Source: Earliella scabrosa
Taxonomy: Eukaryota > Basidiomycota > Agaricomycetes > Polyporales > Polyporaceae
Assembly (NCBI GenBank): GCA_022605405.1
Contig: JABYQQ010000014.1
Coordinates: 310,001-374,000, forward strand
DNA length: 64,000 bases
Direction: 5' to 3'
Made by a program: the position numbers and the translations under genes. A model generated the notes under the pieces. The model was not told where the DNA came from, did not search any database, and worked only from the letters and a program-made list of their open reading frames with translations. Shown piece by piece: positions 24,727-36,594 of the stretch (position 1 is its first letter; every line of letters begins with the position of its first letter).

Positions 24727-27700
24727 ATGCGCGCTCTACCATTGCTTCTCGCCTTTTTAAGCGTCGCTGTTGCTTCTCATTCTACTCGGCGGTCAGCATC
24801 TTGGGGCTCCTCTTCCTCGAAAAATGGGCGAAGAGCCGATGTCCACGTTCCTGACCCGGCGAGTCGTGTCAATCTGTTCATTGGCACGACTGGCACAGGG
24901 CACGTCTTCCCCGGTATGCATGAAGTTGTCTCCTCTTCTCTAGAGGCTGAGATGTTCGTCGACCAGGCGCGACGCTCCCGCACGGGATGATCAAAGTCGG
25001 AATGGACACCGACTCAGGGGGTAATGTCAGCTCTTCTCTGTTAGTCTGCGTCTGTACCCTCTACTCATGTTGAGTGTAGCACGCAGGATACGACGCGAAC
25101 CCAGAGTTCTCCGTGTATGGCTTCTCTCAGCTCCATGACGATGGGACCGGAGGGGTAAATGTTTCGTGTCATTTCACGGCTCTGTCACCGCATTGACCAT
25201 GTGACTTTAGGCTCCCCCTCTGTCCAACTTCAAGATCTTTCCTTTCCTGAACTGTGGAGAGGGTAGTGGCGATCGCTTCGAGGCTTGTCGGTGCGAGCTC
25301 AACTCGCGCAAGGTCAAGCGCAAGGTCCTGGACAATGGTACGTTGGTCAGGGTCCATCCGTTCTGGCGCTGACAACGCCTCTACGTGATCCCTTTTAGGT
25401 CGTCCCGATGACTTCGCCCAGCCAGGATACTTCGCATCAAACTTGGTGAGCTTTCCTCTATCCGCACGACGTCATGACTGTCCTTGACTCTGCGACGCCT
25501 CGGGATAGTCCACGAATGTGCGCGTCGAATTGACCGCAACAAGGCGTACCGCTTTACACCGGTGAGCGATCGACTCAGCCGTCTCCTGATACGTCCGTGT
25601 TCACTCAAACACCGCGTAAGGTACACGTTTCCTCCGAACTCGAAAATCCCGCGACTCGTCGTCGACGTGACGAACGACGGCCAGCGGAGCAGTGCGCTCC
25701 CCATTGTGACCATCAACCCCGACACGGGGCGCGTCATAGGTAAGCCCATCTACCGCATTGCTCAAGATGACCTGCTCATCGTAGCGCTGCAGGGGAATCG
25801 TCCTTCGGCGCAAGCTTCGGACCGGGACAATACCGCGCATACACCTGCGTAGACTTCCGGGGGGTCGGGTTCGACCTCGGCAAGCCGAAGGAGTACGGGA
25901 CGTTCGTCGGGAACACGGCCATACGCGGCTTCGTCGACGTCATGCAACAGTACACAAACTATCGTAGCGATCTCGGCGCGCTCCTCGGGTTCAACCAGAA
26001 CGAGGCTGCGGGCGGGCAGACCACGATCTTGGCGCGTGTTGGGGTGTCGTTCATCTCGACAGATCAGGCATGCCGGAACGCGGAACAGGAGATCCCTGAT
26101 TTCGACTTTGAAGGCGTGAGGAAAGCGGCTTGGGACGAGTGGAATGAGCTGCTTGGACGCATTCAGGTTGGGACGGAAGAGGTGGACGATGAAACGGTCG
26201 AGCTGTTCTATAGCTCGCTATACAGGACGCACATCGTCCCCGCTGACTGTGAGTATCACAAGCTAGGCTCAGAGACACGGACTCGGACTGACGGTCATAT
26301 CTCAGACACCGAGGAGAACCCGCTATGGGACTCGGACGAGCCGTACTATGACTCGTTCTACTGCAACGTATGTCGTGTGGCCATCCCCCTGACCGGGAGA
26401 TTGACCTTTGCCGCAGTGGGATACATTCCGAACGCTGTACCCTCTCATGTCCCTGCACGACCCTGAGAGGTTCTCCCGCATTGTCCGTGGTATGATCAAC
26501 ATTCAGCAACATGAGGGATGGCTTCCCGAGTGTCGTGGCGCTACCGCGCCGCATTTCATACAAGGAGGCAGTAGTACGTTGAGGGTATCAAACACGCTCC
26601 AGATCAATGGCCACTCACTCTCAGCCACCCACTAGACGGTGATCCCATTCTCGCCGAATTCTTCGTCAAGTAAGTCCTTCTCCGATGTGTTTGCCACCAC
26701 AATGCTCACCTCCGACTTCTGTCCAGGTACGCCAAGCACGTTGAAGCGCTCAAAGTCAACCCGGACGCTCTATACAACGCTCTCCTCGCCGACGCCGAGA
26801 ATCAGCCGCACAACTGGAACCTGCAAGGCCGGCAAGCGAACGTCTGGAAGTCGCTCGGGTACGTCCCGCAAGACCTGATCGAGCCTGGCGGTGCGAACAC
26901 GAAGCAGGTCTCGCGCACGCTCGAGTATGCGTTCGACGACTTCACGATCTCGCAAGTCGCGAAGCTCCTCAACAAGACCGCGGACGCACAGAAGTATGCA
27001 GAACGCGCGGGCAACTTTGTGAAGATGTGGAACCCGGACGTCGCCGTCCCGGGCCATGAGGACATCGTAGGCATAATGCAGGTCAGTACTGCTTCCCCAA
27101 CCGAGATGGGATCGACGCTGAGGAAGTCGTTCGTCCATAGCCGCGATTTCAAAACGGTAGCTTTGGGTTCACAGACCCCCGCCATTGCAGCCCTCAGGAT
27201 ACCTCTGGTGAAAATTGTTTCCTGTTCAATACGAACACGGACGGTTTCTACGAATCGTCGCCCATTGTGGTATGTGTCACTAGTACTGCTTCGACGTCGT
27301 GAATTATGGTCTGATAGCTTCCCGTTGCACTGGCAGTACTCGCAGGTGCGATGGAAGATGTGTTTACGCACTAGGACCTGCGGCTAATGGCTTCGCGTGG
27401 ACAGTTCGCGCCGCAGGATACCGCGAAGCTGATTGAACTGCACGGCGGGCCAGAGAAGTTCATAGACCGACTCGACTTTATTTTTGATCAGGTGCGTAAC
27501 GAGAGTCCTTGCCACCTGACGCGATCATTCACAGTGCGAACGCCTTCAGAACTACTTCGACTCGACGAACGAGCCGTCGCAACAAATTCCACACATGTAT
27601 CACTACGCAAATGCGCCTGGTCGCAGCACACAGCGCTCGCGTCAGGTCATTTCCCAGTTCTACGGCACCGACATCCACGGTCTTCCCGGAAATGATGGTG

Positions 27701-28132
27701 CGCTTCAGTCTGCACTCGTATTGTCTCCACCTCATGCTAATCATTGCTACAGATTCCGGCGCGATGGGCAGCTATGTGGCATTCTACCTCGCGGGGCTCT
27801 ACCCAGTCCCAGCGACCCGCCAAATCCTTCTCTCCTCCCCCTACTTCCCCTCCATCTCGTTCTTCAACCCCGTGTTCAACACGACCACGACGATTATCGC
27901 GCGCAACTTTGTGGGTAACCCCGAGGACGGTACGGGAGGGACTGTGTTCGTCCGGAACGTCACCATCGACGGGCAGCCGGCGAAGTCGAACTGCTACCTG
28001 GAATGGGACGTGTTCGAGCGGGGAGCGACGGTCGAGCTCACGCTCACTGACGACATCAACGTGACGTGCGGCGAGGGTCCGGAGGCGCTGCCCCCGTCAT
28101 TGTCGACTGGCGGGTTCGACAACGTTGTATAA
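24727..28132 (+). CDS. Secreted GH92 alpha-1,2-mannosidase (copy C)
   Basis: GH92 enzyme, close paralogue of copies B and D. The ATG at 24727 starts signal peptide MRALPLLLAFLSVAVASHS, followed by DPASRVNLFIGTTGTGHVFPG, GYDANPEFSVYGFSQLHDD, RPDDFAQPGYFASNL and ARVGVSFISTDQACRNAEQEIPD. The catalytic region has YESSPIV-YSQ, with YSQ as a 9-nt exon at 27337-27345, then FAPQDTAKLIELHGG, where the other copies have V-P rather than A-P, and GNDDSGAMGSY. It ends SLSTGGFDNVV. One acceptor near 25800 must be the second of two nearby AGs (after GCTGCAG) to keep frame. All other junctions follow copy B. The extra Ala next to the catalytic strand is unlikely to abolish activity but could alter it. Expected to act outside the cell on alpha-mannosides. 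Confidence 0.9.
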
Positions 28133-29696
28133 GTGGCATTGTTCTTACTCAGCCACGAAGGTGATGACGATTTGAACTGGGGCATCTTCAGGCTGTTTGT
28201 TCTCGAGAATTGAATACTGGTGTTTTTCTGGATTGTTACTAGCTACTTATACCCTTGATCTATCCGATTCTATGGTTGTTTATTGTGTCCTCTTTGTTGT
28301 CTCGGGGATGAATTGAGCTGTAGATGGTAGGCTCAGGCTGCAGGCTGTTGGGCCTTGGTCGCAGGAAATGACGTCACGAGCATGGTTTAAGGTTAGGGCT
28401 AGGTCCTTTCTCGGCAAGCTTAGGCGGGGCTCGGTTGGCAACCTCGGTTGATTCCTTCGGACTCCGAGCCACCACCACGACAAGTCTAACATCTTGATGC
28501 AATTCAAAACCGACTGGATCAGGTAAGAATGTCGCAATACACGCGCACAGGTCGCAGTTGGAACTGGCAGCCTGAGGAGACCCACGTCGTCTCTTACACG
28601 TAGGCCTGCGCGCCCTCTCACTCGGTAACGAAACAAGCTAGACACCAGAAATTAGCTTGATTACCGCCTGCGAGCTTGACGAGAATGAACGCTTTGGGAA
28701 TACGTGGGGCTTACTAGACCCGGTAAGCATTCCCATGATTCCATCAAGAGAAGCCGTTTCCATTCACCCGTGACTCAGATTCGATAACAGCATGCTCGTA
28801 CTTGGCTGCAAGCGGCTGCCATTCCAAAGCTTATGTTGACGCGAGTGCTCCCAAGCGGATGCCTCAGAAGAATTGGGGTGGAGCAGAATATTCCGAGGTG
28901 CTTCTCCCGGCGGAATGGAGTGGACCAGCATCAGTGTCATGGGCAGATACTTATAAACCGGGTATGAAAGAATACGTCTCTCAATCCGTCGGTCTCTGAC
29001 CTGATGCCCTTTGCATGTGTAGCATCGTATATAGCAACTTGTTTTCTCGCTGGTCGGTAGCCTCATGGGTACCGTTCACAGAATAAGTCCCGAGTGGACG
29101 TCAGGCGGCACGCTCGGACGGTTGAGAACGCATCGCTTCACCACTTCCTCGACTTCTGATCCTCCGCCGGTACCCGCTCGTTCTCCCGCCCCGTCCTTAC
29201 TACACCCTTCTCTGTGTCCGTGACCTCATGCTCACCCTCAGCAGATCCCGAAACACGTCCCGTCACATGCCTTCGTTTGGCCGCTACCCCTCCTTTTATG
29301 TCATTCCCTCGTTCTCAATAGCCATGTCGTACGGCTAAGCGACCCCCTTCAACGCCGTTCACCCCTACCTGCGTCCCGCCGCTTCCGCCCCCCTACGGCC
29401 CTAGACAGATGACGTTGCGCTCAGAAGCGGTAAAACGATCATCTGAGCCAGGACCATGCGCCCCCGCGCGCGAAAATAGTAGGAATCGGCAGGCGTGCCG
29501 CTTCCAGTATTCAAAGCGTCCTCTGCGTCTACGCGTCCTTCGCTGGGTCGTGGACGCGCCCGGAACCTCTTAGCCCGTCAGCGACGAACCGTTCCATGCT
29601 CTCGTGGACTGGGAGCATGGGACGAAGAATCGTGCTGGAGATTCGGCGGCACGAACGCTTTACGTCGGCCCACCGTCGCGCCCGGCTCCTTGACCG
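28133..29696. other. Intergenic between GH92 copies C and D
   Basis: About 1.6 kb with no convincing gene. The stretch 28985-29165 resembles 16915-17085 before copy B, showing that copies B and D share upstream DNA. Short frames at 28280-28645 and 28764-29066 lack family features. Confidence 0.5.
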
Positions 29697-29704
29697 TATA
29701 TAAC
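29697..29704 (+). promoter_or_regulatory. TATA box of GH92 copy D
   Basis: TATATAAC 44 bases before the ATG at 29748, a position similar to the TATA motifs of copies B and C. Confidence 0.5.
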
Positions 29705-29747
29705 AGTGAAGGGTGCAGGCCTGACCCTCAGCGAACAGGGTGTAGCG

Positions 29748-32700
29748 ATGTTGCGCTCATTGCTTTGGTTCGCAGCCGTTCTCGGCTTCGCCTCTCTCTC
29801 AAGCTCGTCACCTGTCCATTCACCTGGCTCCTCCTCAAACAATGGGCGAAGGGCAGACGTTCCTATTCCTGACCCTGCTAGCCGTGTCAACTTGTTCATT
29901 GGGACGACGGGGCCTGGTCACTCTTTCCCTGGTGCGTCCAAAGATGCATAGCACAGTCATGTGCGCTGACGGCGATTAGGCGTAACACTCCCTCATGGCA
30001 TGGTCAAGGTCGGCATGGATACCGATTCGGGCGACAACGTCAGTGCCATCCCCTCTGGACGTTCACAGCTCAGGTCTCTCACCGTGGATGTAGCATGCCG
30101 GATACGACGCCAACCCAGACTTCTCGGTTACTGGCTTTTCGCAATTGCATGACGACGGCACTGGAGGAGTCAGTTCATTCATGAGTTGCTCCCTTTCGCG
30201 TGCTACCGCTCACAGATCGACGTCTAGTCCGTTCCCCTGTCGGTCTTCAAGATCTTCCCGTTCCTTAACTGTGGCGAAGGCGACAATGATCGTTTCGAGA
30301 TTTGTCCAACTGATATTAACTCTCGCAAAGTCAAGCGCAAGATCCTTGACAACGGCACGTTGCTGTTCTGCTATCACAGCAACTTCCCAGCCACTAACAA
30401 TAGATACTGTAGGTCGCCCCGACGACTTTGCCGAGCCTGGCTACTTCGCGTCCAACCTCGTCAGTGTTCCCTTCTCAGTGACGTCATGATTGTTCCTCAT
30501 GTGAGGACTCGGCGATAGTCCACGGACATCCGTGTCGAGCTCACCGCGACGAAGCGCGCGGCTCTGCACAGGTAAGCGATCACGCGCCCTCCCCGTGCGT
30601 TTGCAGCGTTCACTCTCATCCACGCCCTGTGACTCAAGGTACACATTTCCGGCAACCTCGAAGATACCTCGCCTCGTCATCGACGTGACCAACGATGGTC
30701 AGCAGAGCAACGCGAATCCAGTCGTCACCATCGACCCCGATGCCTTGCGCGTCACAGGTACGTGTCTACACATGCGCGCGCCCCTACTTCGCAGTCCTAG
30801 ACGTTCCTGATCACGCCTCTACTACGTGAACAGCCGGATCGACGTTTGCCGCGAGCTTCGGGCCAGGGACGTTCCGCGTGTTCACATGCATGGACTTCAA
30901 GGGCGTTGGGTTCGACCTCGGGCGAGCAAAGGAGTTCGGAACCTACCTCGGCAACTCCCCCATCCGGGGCTTCGTTGCGGGCATACAAGAGTACACTGGC
31001 TACCGCAGCGAGCTCGGCGCACTCCTCGGCTTCAATCAGAATTTTGCCGAGGGTGGTCAGACTCAAATCGTGGTCCGCACCGGGATGTCGTTCATCTCGA
31101 CTGACCAGGCGTGCCGCAATGTCGAGCAGGAGATCCCTGATTTTGACTTTGAGGGCGTTAGGAAGGCGGCGAGGGATGAGTGGAACGAGCTCCTCGGCCG
31201 CATCCAGGTCGGGACAGAGGGAGTTGACGACGATACGGTCGAGCTCTTCTACAGCTCGCTGTACCGGACGCACATATCCCCTGCCGATTGTGAGTATATG
31301 CTGCTCATCACGACTCCGCCATCATACTAATTGACCTCCTTGCACAGACACTGGGGAGAACCCGCACTGGAAGTCGGATGAGCCCTACTACGACTCGTTT
31401 TACTGCAACGTACGTCGACCAGCGTTTTGCGTAATCTGTGGTAACCTGTTGCTGACACGATCGAGACAGTGGGACACCTTCCGCACGCTCTATCCGCTCA
31501 TGTCCCTTCACGACCCAGAGAACTTCGCGCGCATCGTTCGCGGCATGATCAACATCCAGCAGCACGAAGGGTGGCTTCCGGAATGTCGGGGCGCCACGGC
31601 CCAGCAGTGGATCCAGGGTGGCAGCGGTATGTACTGTGCCTCGCCTCGTTTAGGGTCGCGCTCATTCCGATCCACACATCAGATGCTGACCCCATCCTGG
31701 GGGAGTTCTTTGTCAAGTGAGTGTGAGGCTGATGTGTGCACGAGTGTACTCATCACTGACGCGCATATATAGATTCGCCAAACACTCAGAGGCACTCAAC
31801 GTCGACCCGGAATCTCTCTACAACGCGCTCCTCGCCGACGCTGAGAAACAGCCGCCCGACTTCAACCTGCAGGGCCGTCAAGTGAACGTCTGGAAGTCCC
31901 TCGGCTACATCCCTCAGGACCTCATCGAACCAGGCGGCGCGAACACGAAACAGGTGTCGCGCGCCCTGGAGTACGCGTTTGGGGACTTTGCGATCTCGCA
32001 GGTCGCGAAGCTCATGAACAAGACCGAGGACGGGGAGAAGTACGCGAAGCGCGCGGGCAACTTCATCAATGTGTGGAATCCGGACGTAGTCGCCCCGGAT
32101 AATGCGGACGTCGTCGGGATGGTGCAGGTGAGTTCTGATGCACGAGCTCAGGTCTTGGGATGTCGATGCTGAAGTAGTCGTTCTCAACAGCCGCGCTTCC
32201 GGAACGGCAGCTTTGGGTTCACAGACCCCCGCCATTGCAGTCCGCACGACCCCACTGGTTCCAACTGTTTCCTGTTCAACACAAATACAGATGGATTCTA
32301 TGAGGCGTCGCCCATTGTGGTACGTCCACAACATTTGATTTCATCTGAGCATATTCTAATCGACCTCTGTGCAGTATTCTCAGGTATTTCCTATCTACGA
32401 CCGCAGATGATCGAGCCATTGACGTCCTTTTCCTAAAGTTTGTCCCGCAAGACACTGCAAAGCTGATTGAGCTGCAAGGGGGTACCGAGAAGTTTATCAG
32501 CCGCCTCGACTACATCTTCGAGCAGGTCAGTAACTTGTGCGGTGGGTCGAAATGGGAGCAATGGCAACTGACCCAATGCACAGAACTACTTCGACTCGAC
32601 GGATGAACCCTCCCAGCAAATTCCGTTCATGTACCATTACGCCAATGCACCCGGGCGCAGCACACAGCGATCGCGTCAGGTCATCTCCCAGTTCTACAGC

Positions 32701-33163
32701 ACCGCCGTTAACGGTCTTCCAGGAAACGATGGTACGCTTCAGTCCTTCGCTGTTTTGCTCGCATCGACTCAACCTCGTCGCTTCAGACTCCGGTGCGATG
32801 GGCAGCTATGTCGCATTCTACCTCGCCGGACTCTACCCGGTACCAGCGACCCGCCAGTTCCTCCTCTCCTCCCCATACTTCCCCTCCATCTCGTTCCACA
32901 ACCCGATCCTCAACACGACCACCACGATCGTCGCGACCAACTTTGCGGGCAACCCCGCGAACGGCACGGGCGGGACGGTGTTCGTACAGAACGTCACGAT
33001 CGACGGGCAGCCGGCAAAGTCGAACTGCTTCCTCGAGTGGGACGTGTTCGAGCGGGGCGCGACGGTCGAGCTCACGCTCACGGACGACATCAACGTGACG
33101 TGTGGCGACGGTCCGGAGGCGCTCCCGCCGTCGTTGTCGACTGGGGGATTCGACGTGGTCTAG
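29748..33163 (+). CDS. Secreted GH92 alpha-1,2-mannosidase (copy D)
   Basis: Fourth GH92 gene. The ATG at 29748 gives signal peptide MLRSLLWFAAVLGFASLSSS, then DPASRVNLFIGTTGPGHSFPG and VTLPHGMVKVGMDTDSGDN. Middle exons carry FKIFPFLNCGEGDNDRFEIC, GRPDDFAEPGYFASNL and DVTNDGQQSNANPVVTIDPD. The catalytic part includes WNPDVVAPDNADVVGMVQ, YEASPIV-YSQ-FVPQDTAKLIELQGG (9-nt exon at 32375-32383) and GNDDSGAMGSYVAFYLAGLYPVPATRQ. It ends SLSTGGFDVV. All exons connect in frame. It shares upstream blocks with copy B. The presumed acid Glu and the Asp pair are present. Secreted exo-alpha-mannosidase by family; the substrate (fungal, plant or N-glycan mannan) cannot be told from sequence. Confidence 0.92.
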
Positions 33164-33478
33164 GCTGAAGGTCCGCAGCAACGCGAGATGGAGTTTTGGA
33201 GGGGCTGGATTACTATCTATTCACCAGTGTATGTCCGTCTTCTGTCTCTTGGGATCGTGCAGTCTATGTATCAGTACCATGTTTTATCGCAACCGAGACA
33301 CGTTTGATTGACCTGCTGTAGGATGTCGTCATCGGGAGATTGGTGAGTCGTCCATCACAATGTCGGGCTGGAGTGACTACTCACCAGGAAGGGCTATGCT
33401 CCGGTGAGAAAGTCGTACAGTAGCTACATGTCCGAAATCCAGAGTCCTCCTATAGGAATACACGGCGAAGCGTCCGAA
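33164..33478. other. Intergenic between convergent GH92 D and SDR
   Basis: About 300 bases holding the 3' flanks of two convergent genes. No further feature seen. Confidence 0.5.
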
Positions 33479-35068
33479 TCATATCAGCTTGACCTCAGAC
33501 GGGTACATCGTAACGCTTTGAAGTCCCGTCGGCGTCAAGAGCCCATCCTCGCCCGGACACCGGTCGAGGCGATCAAAGCACTCCGTCTGCGCCTCGAGCC
33601 AATCCCACAGCGTCTCCTGAGCGCAGCGCTCGCGCAGCGTCTGCGGGACCTGTCCCACGCGCGCCCACGGGACGAGCATCTAAAGAAGGGTGGGCGTGCG
33701 TGGGTGCGTACGTGAGCGACGTCAGGGCCGGACGGACATGGAGGTCGTACTGAGGAGCAGACGGTAGATGGCAGATTGTAAATGGTAGATCGCACCTTGC
33801 CGCTCAGATGCTCCGCGCTGGGCGAGGCCGCCGCGAAGAGTGGGGTCAGGACGCCCCGCGAGACGTCGTACGACAGCATGTCCTGTATACAGTTTTAGTT
33901 TCGGACGCACGCGCGCGGGGTGAGCTCGGGCTGCGTGCCGGAGTCGAGTCACGGTCGGGGTCTGGTGGTACGTACCCATAGAGTTGCGGCGAGGCCGCTT
34001 GAATGCCGGGTCAGGTTCGTGTGCACGTTCCCTGGGTTGACCGCGATTGAGACGACTCCCTGCGCGCCGTACTGCTCTGCCAGCTCGAGCGCGAAGAGCA
34101 GCGTGCCCTGTGTCACGTTGACGGGCATGAGCAAGTGAGTCACTTCGACGAGCGGTTGAGCGACGCACCAGCTTCGACTGCGTGTACAGGTGCGCGGGGG
34201 TACATTTCCTCCGCACGGGACCATCCATGAGGCTGGTGTAGTCGATCCGGGCGGCTGAAGGCGCGGCTGAGGTGAGACTGAGCACTCGCACTTGCTGCGA
34301 GCTCGACTTCGCTGTCCCGAGCAGTACTGGGAGTAGCAGCTGAGTGAGGTAGAAGTGCCCGAGCACGTTCACCCCGAACTGGAGGTCGTAGCCCTGCCGC
34401 GTGAGGAGCGATATCGGCGGGGACATGACTCCGCTGTGCACGATCTGTTTCAGTCACCGCCTCGGAGAGCAGGCCATCTGCGGGTGTACGAGATCCGCAC
34501 TCACGCATTGTTGATCAGAACGTGCAGCCGCTGCTCCTTGCTGTGTATCGCACTCCAGCATCTTCTAAACGAAAAGATGAAGATCCGGACGCACCTCATG
34601 AACTCGTGCGCCGCCTTGCGCACCGAGTACAAGTCCGACAGGTCCATATGCAAGACGCGGATCGCTTCGGACACTCGCCTCAGCTCATCCATCGCCCGCT
34701 GCTCCTTCTCCCGGTCGCGGCTGGTGATGTACACTCGTGCGTTGCGCGCGAGGAGGACCTACACACGACATCCGATGTCAGTACCGCCTAGTGCTCGCTG
34801 AATATCCTCTGCCAATATGGGTTGTGCTCACCTTGGCGGTCGCGAAGCCTGTGATCGTGCCGTCACGGTCGTGCGCGATCGAGCGAATATGAGCTGTAAG
34901 TAGATGCACTGCATGAATGAGAACGACTACATAGCTTAGCGCACCTAGTCCAGAAGTCCCGCCTGTAATCAAGAACATCTTGCCCGTCTGATCCGGCACG
35001 TCGTCGACCGACCACTCCGGCAGCGGCGGTGTCGAAAAGAGCTGGCTCCAGAGGTATGACATACCCAT
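33479..35068 (-). CDS. Short-chain dehydrogenase, retinol dehydrogenase-like
   Basis: NAD(P)-dependent short-chain dehydrogenase/reductase of the retinol-dehydrogenase-12-like group. The start MGMSYLWSQLFSTPPLPEWSVDDVPDQ at 35068 is the first ATG of the frame (upstream frame lacks one). The cofactor motif TGGTSGLG is split by an intron after LG. Then come RVYITSRDREKEQRAMDEL, HMDLSDLYSVR, LHVLINNA-GVMSPP (NNAG), GHFYLTQLLLPVLL, VLSLTSAA (Ser) and LYTQSK (Y-x3-K catalytic pair), GVVSIAVNPGNVHTNL and the C-terminal YD..RGVLTPLFAAASPSAEHLSGK and VPWARVGQVPQ. At least six introns. The C-terminal 40 residues after LWDWLEAQTEC are less conserved, so the exact end is less sure. Substrate unknown; probably a lipophilic alcohol or ketone. 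It is convergent with GH92 copy D. Confidence 0.85.
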
Positions 35069-35208
35069 CGCGCGCGTTGGCAGATCCAGGAAGCTACACA
35101 CGCCGCTCCGATCCTAATGACAGGGTTAATTCGGGCTTGGCCGCGAAGATTGAAGGTCAGTTCTTGAGACGAGACGGAGTGGACAACGGGAGGAGGATGG
35201 AAGACTGA

Positions 35209-35221
35209 GGGGGGGGGGGGG
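35209..35221. repeat. G13 homopolymer upstream of SDR gene
   Basis: Thirteen consecutive G on the plus strand (C on the SDR coding strand), 141 bases before the SDR start codon. Such runs are length-variable. Confidence 0.8.
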
Positions 35222-36594
35222 CAAACGGACAAGGGGCCGACTCCCCACGTCTAGCCATGACTAGGGTTATGCTTCATCGACATCAGGTTCAGCCTGCCCT
35301 GGGCACTCGCGCCCACACTAGTCACTGTGCGAGCGGCGAGAGCGCGCCGCGCAGATGAAGCACGGGCGGGGCGCGTTCCAGCACAGCACAGGATGTCTGG
35401 CACCGGACATTGCGAGCTCGCGAGTCTCAGACGGGCATCCGGGCCCTCTGACACTACAACTGCAGTCGCCAACGAACCACTGGCAATCAAACGCGTAGGG
35501 TCCGAGTCACAGGCCCCCTGAGGCCTCAGGACTCGGAGGTCTGAGACTTGCACTTCATGCTGTGGCGGTTGCGCGTAAGTAGATCTCTCGACAAGCTTCA
35601 GACTCTTTTCAAGCGCAACTTGAGCATCCGTCAGGGAATGTCGCCGCCATGCCGTTGTCGCGCTGTGCACGAGTCCAAGGTGAGCGTCGTCCCACTCGGA
35701 GTAGATCTTGCAATCAAAATCAGCGCTTACCGGGCGGCGATGGTGGTTTTGAACGCGGCCTCGCAGTTCTGGCTGTGGATCGAGTTCGCGAGCGCGAACT
35801 CGAGGTGGTTGCGTTCCCTGCAGGAGAGGTGAACGTGAGCGTGTTAAGCGTCCGAAGATCGAAGACCGAAATGCTGTACGTGTCATGGGTTTGCTCGAGC
35901 GGGTATTGATATCGACGGTAGGTGCATGCACAACGGGAGAGCGACAGAAGGAGAGCAGCAGCATGATCATTATCGAACGGTACGTGCAGTAGGTATACTT
36001 GTGCTTGTGCTTATCGTCAGCGTGTAGTGCGGACGGGGACGGGGACGGCGGACATGTGCGGAGAAAACATCAGAACCCACGAGCTACAGCGAACAAAGAA
36101 CAGAGAACAAGTAACGGAAAACAGATAACACGAACGAGGAACAAGGGCACAAGGGAACAAGGAAATAGCGAACAAGAGAGCATATATGTACACTGGATAA
36201 ACAGAGGCGACGGCAGCAACAGCGAGAGCAATAAGACAGTCATATGGGAAGGAGGACAGTAGAGGGCGAAGACGGCACTGGACAGAATAGAAGGATGGAA
36301 GGATAGGGAGGATAGATACTGTACACCGCATACGTGTGGATTTGAAGACACATACAGCCGCTCAAGCTCGAGACTCGCCTCGAGCCGAGCACGGACTCAT
36401 GAGAAGGAAGATCTGCACAGGAGGCACCGGGGGGGGACTCGGATGATAGTCAAGTTCAAACCTAGCGGGCCTGAGCGTCCATCAGCACCGCGACCGCAAA
36501 GAGGAGCGAGGAGCGAGAGGGGGTGGGGAGAGAGGAGAGCGACATTTTCCACTCGAGAACAAGCCCAGCAGGACACATACCATCCGCTCATCAT
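35222..36594. other. Intergenic with purine-rich GAACAAG tract
   Basis: No convincing gene. From about 36060 to 36190 the plus strand is strongly purine-rich with a degenerate GAACAAG/GGAACAAGGG repeat. It lies 400-540 bases past the transcription factor stop codon, where it could form a pyrimidine-rich CTTGTTC 3' untranslated or terminator region on that gene's strand. Confidence 0.4.

Noticed and set aside
30797..31273. Minus-strand frame antisense to GH92 copy D
   Set aside because: Equivalent antisense frames occur in the other GH92 copies because of shared codon usage; the sense exon is strongly supported.
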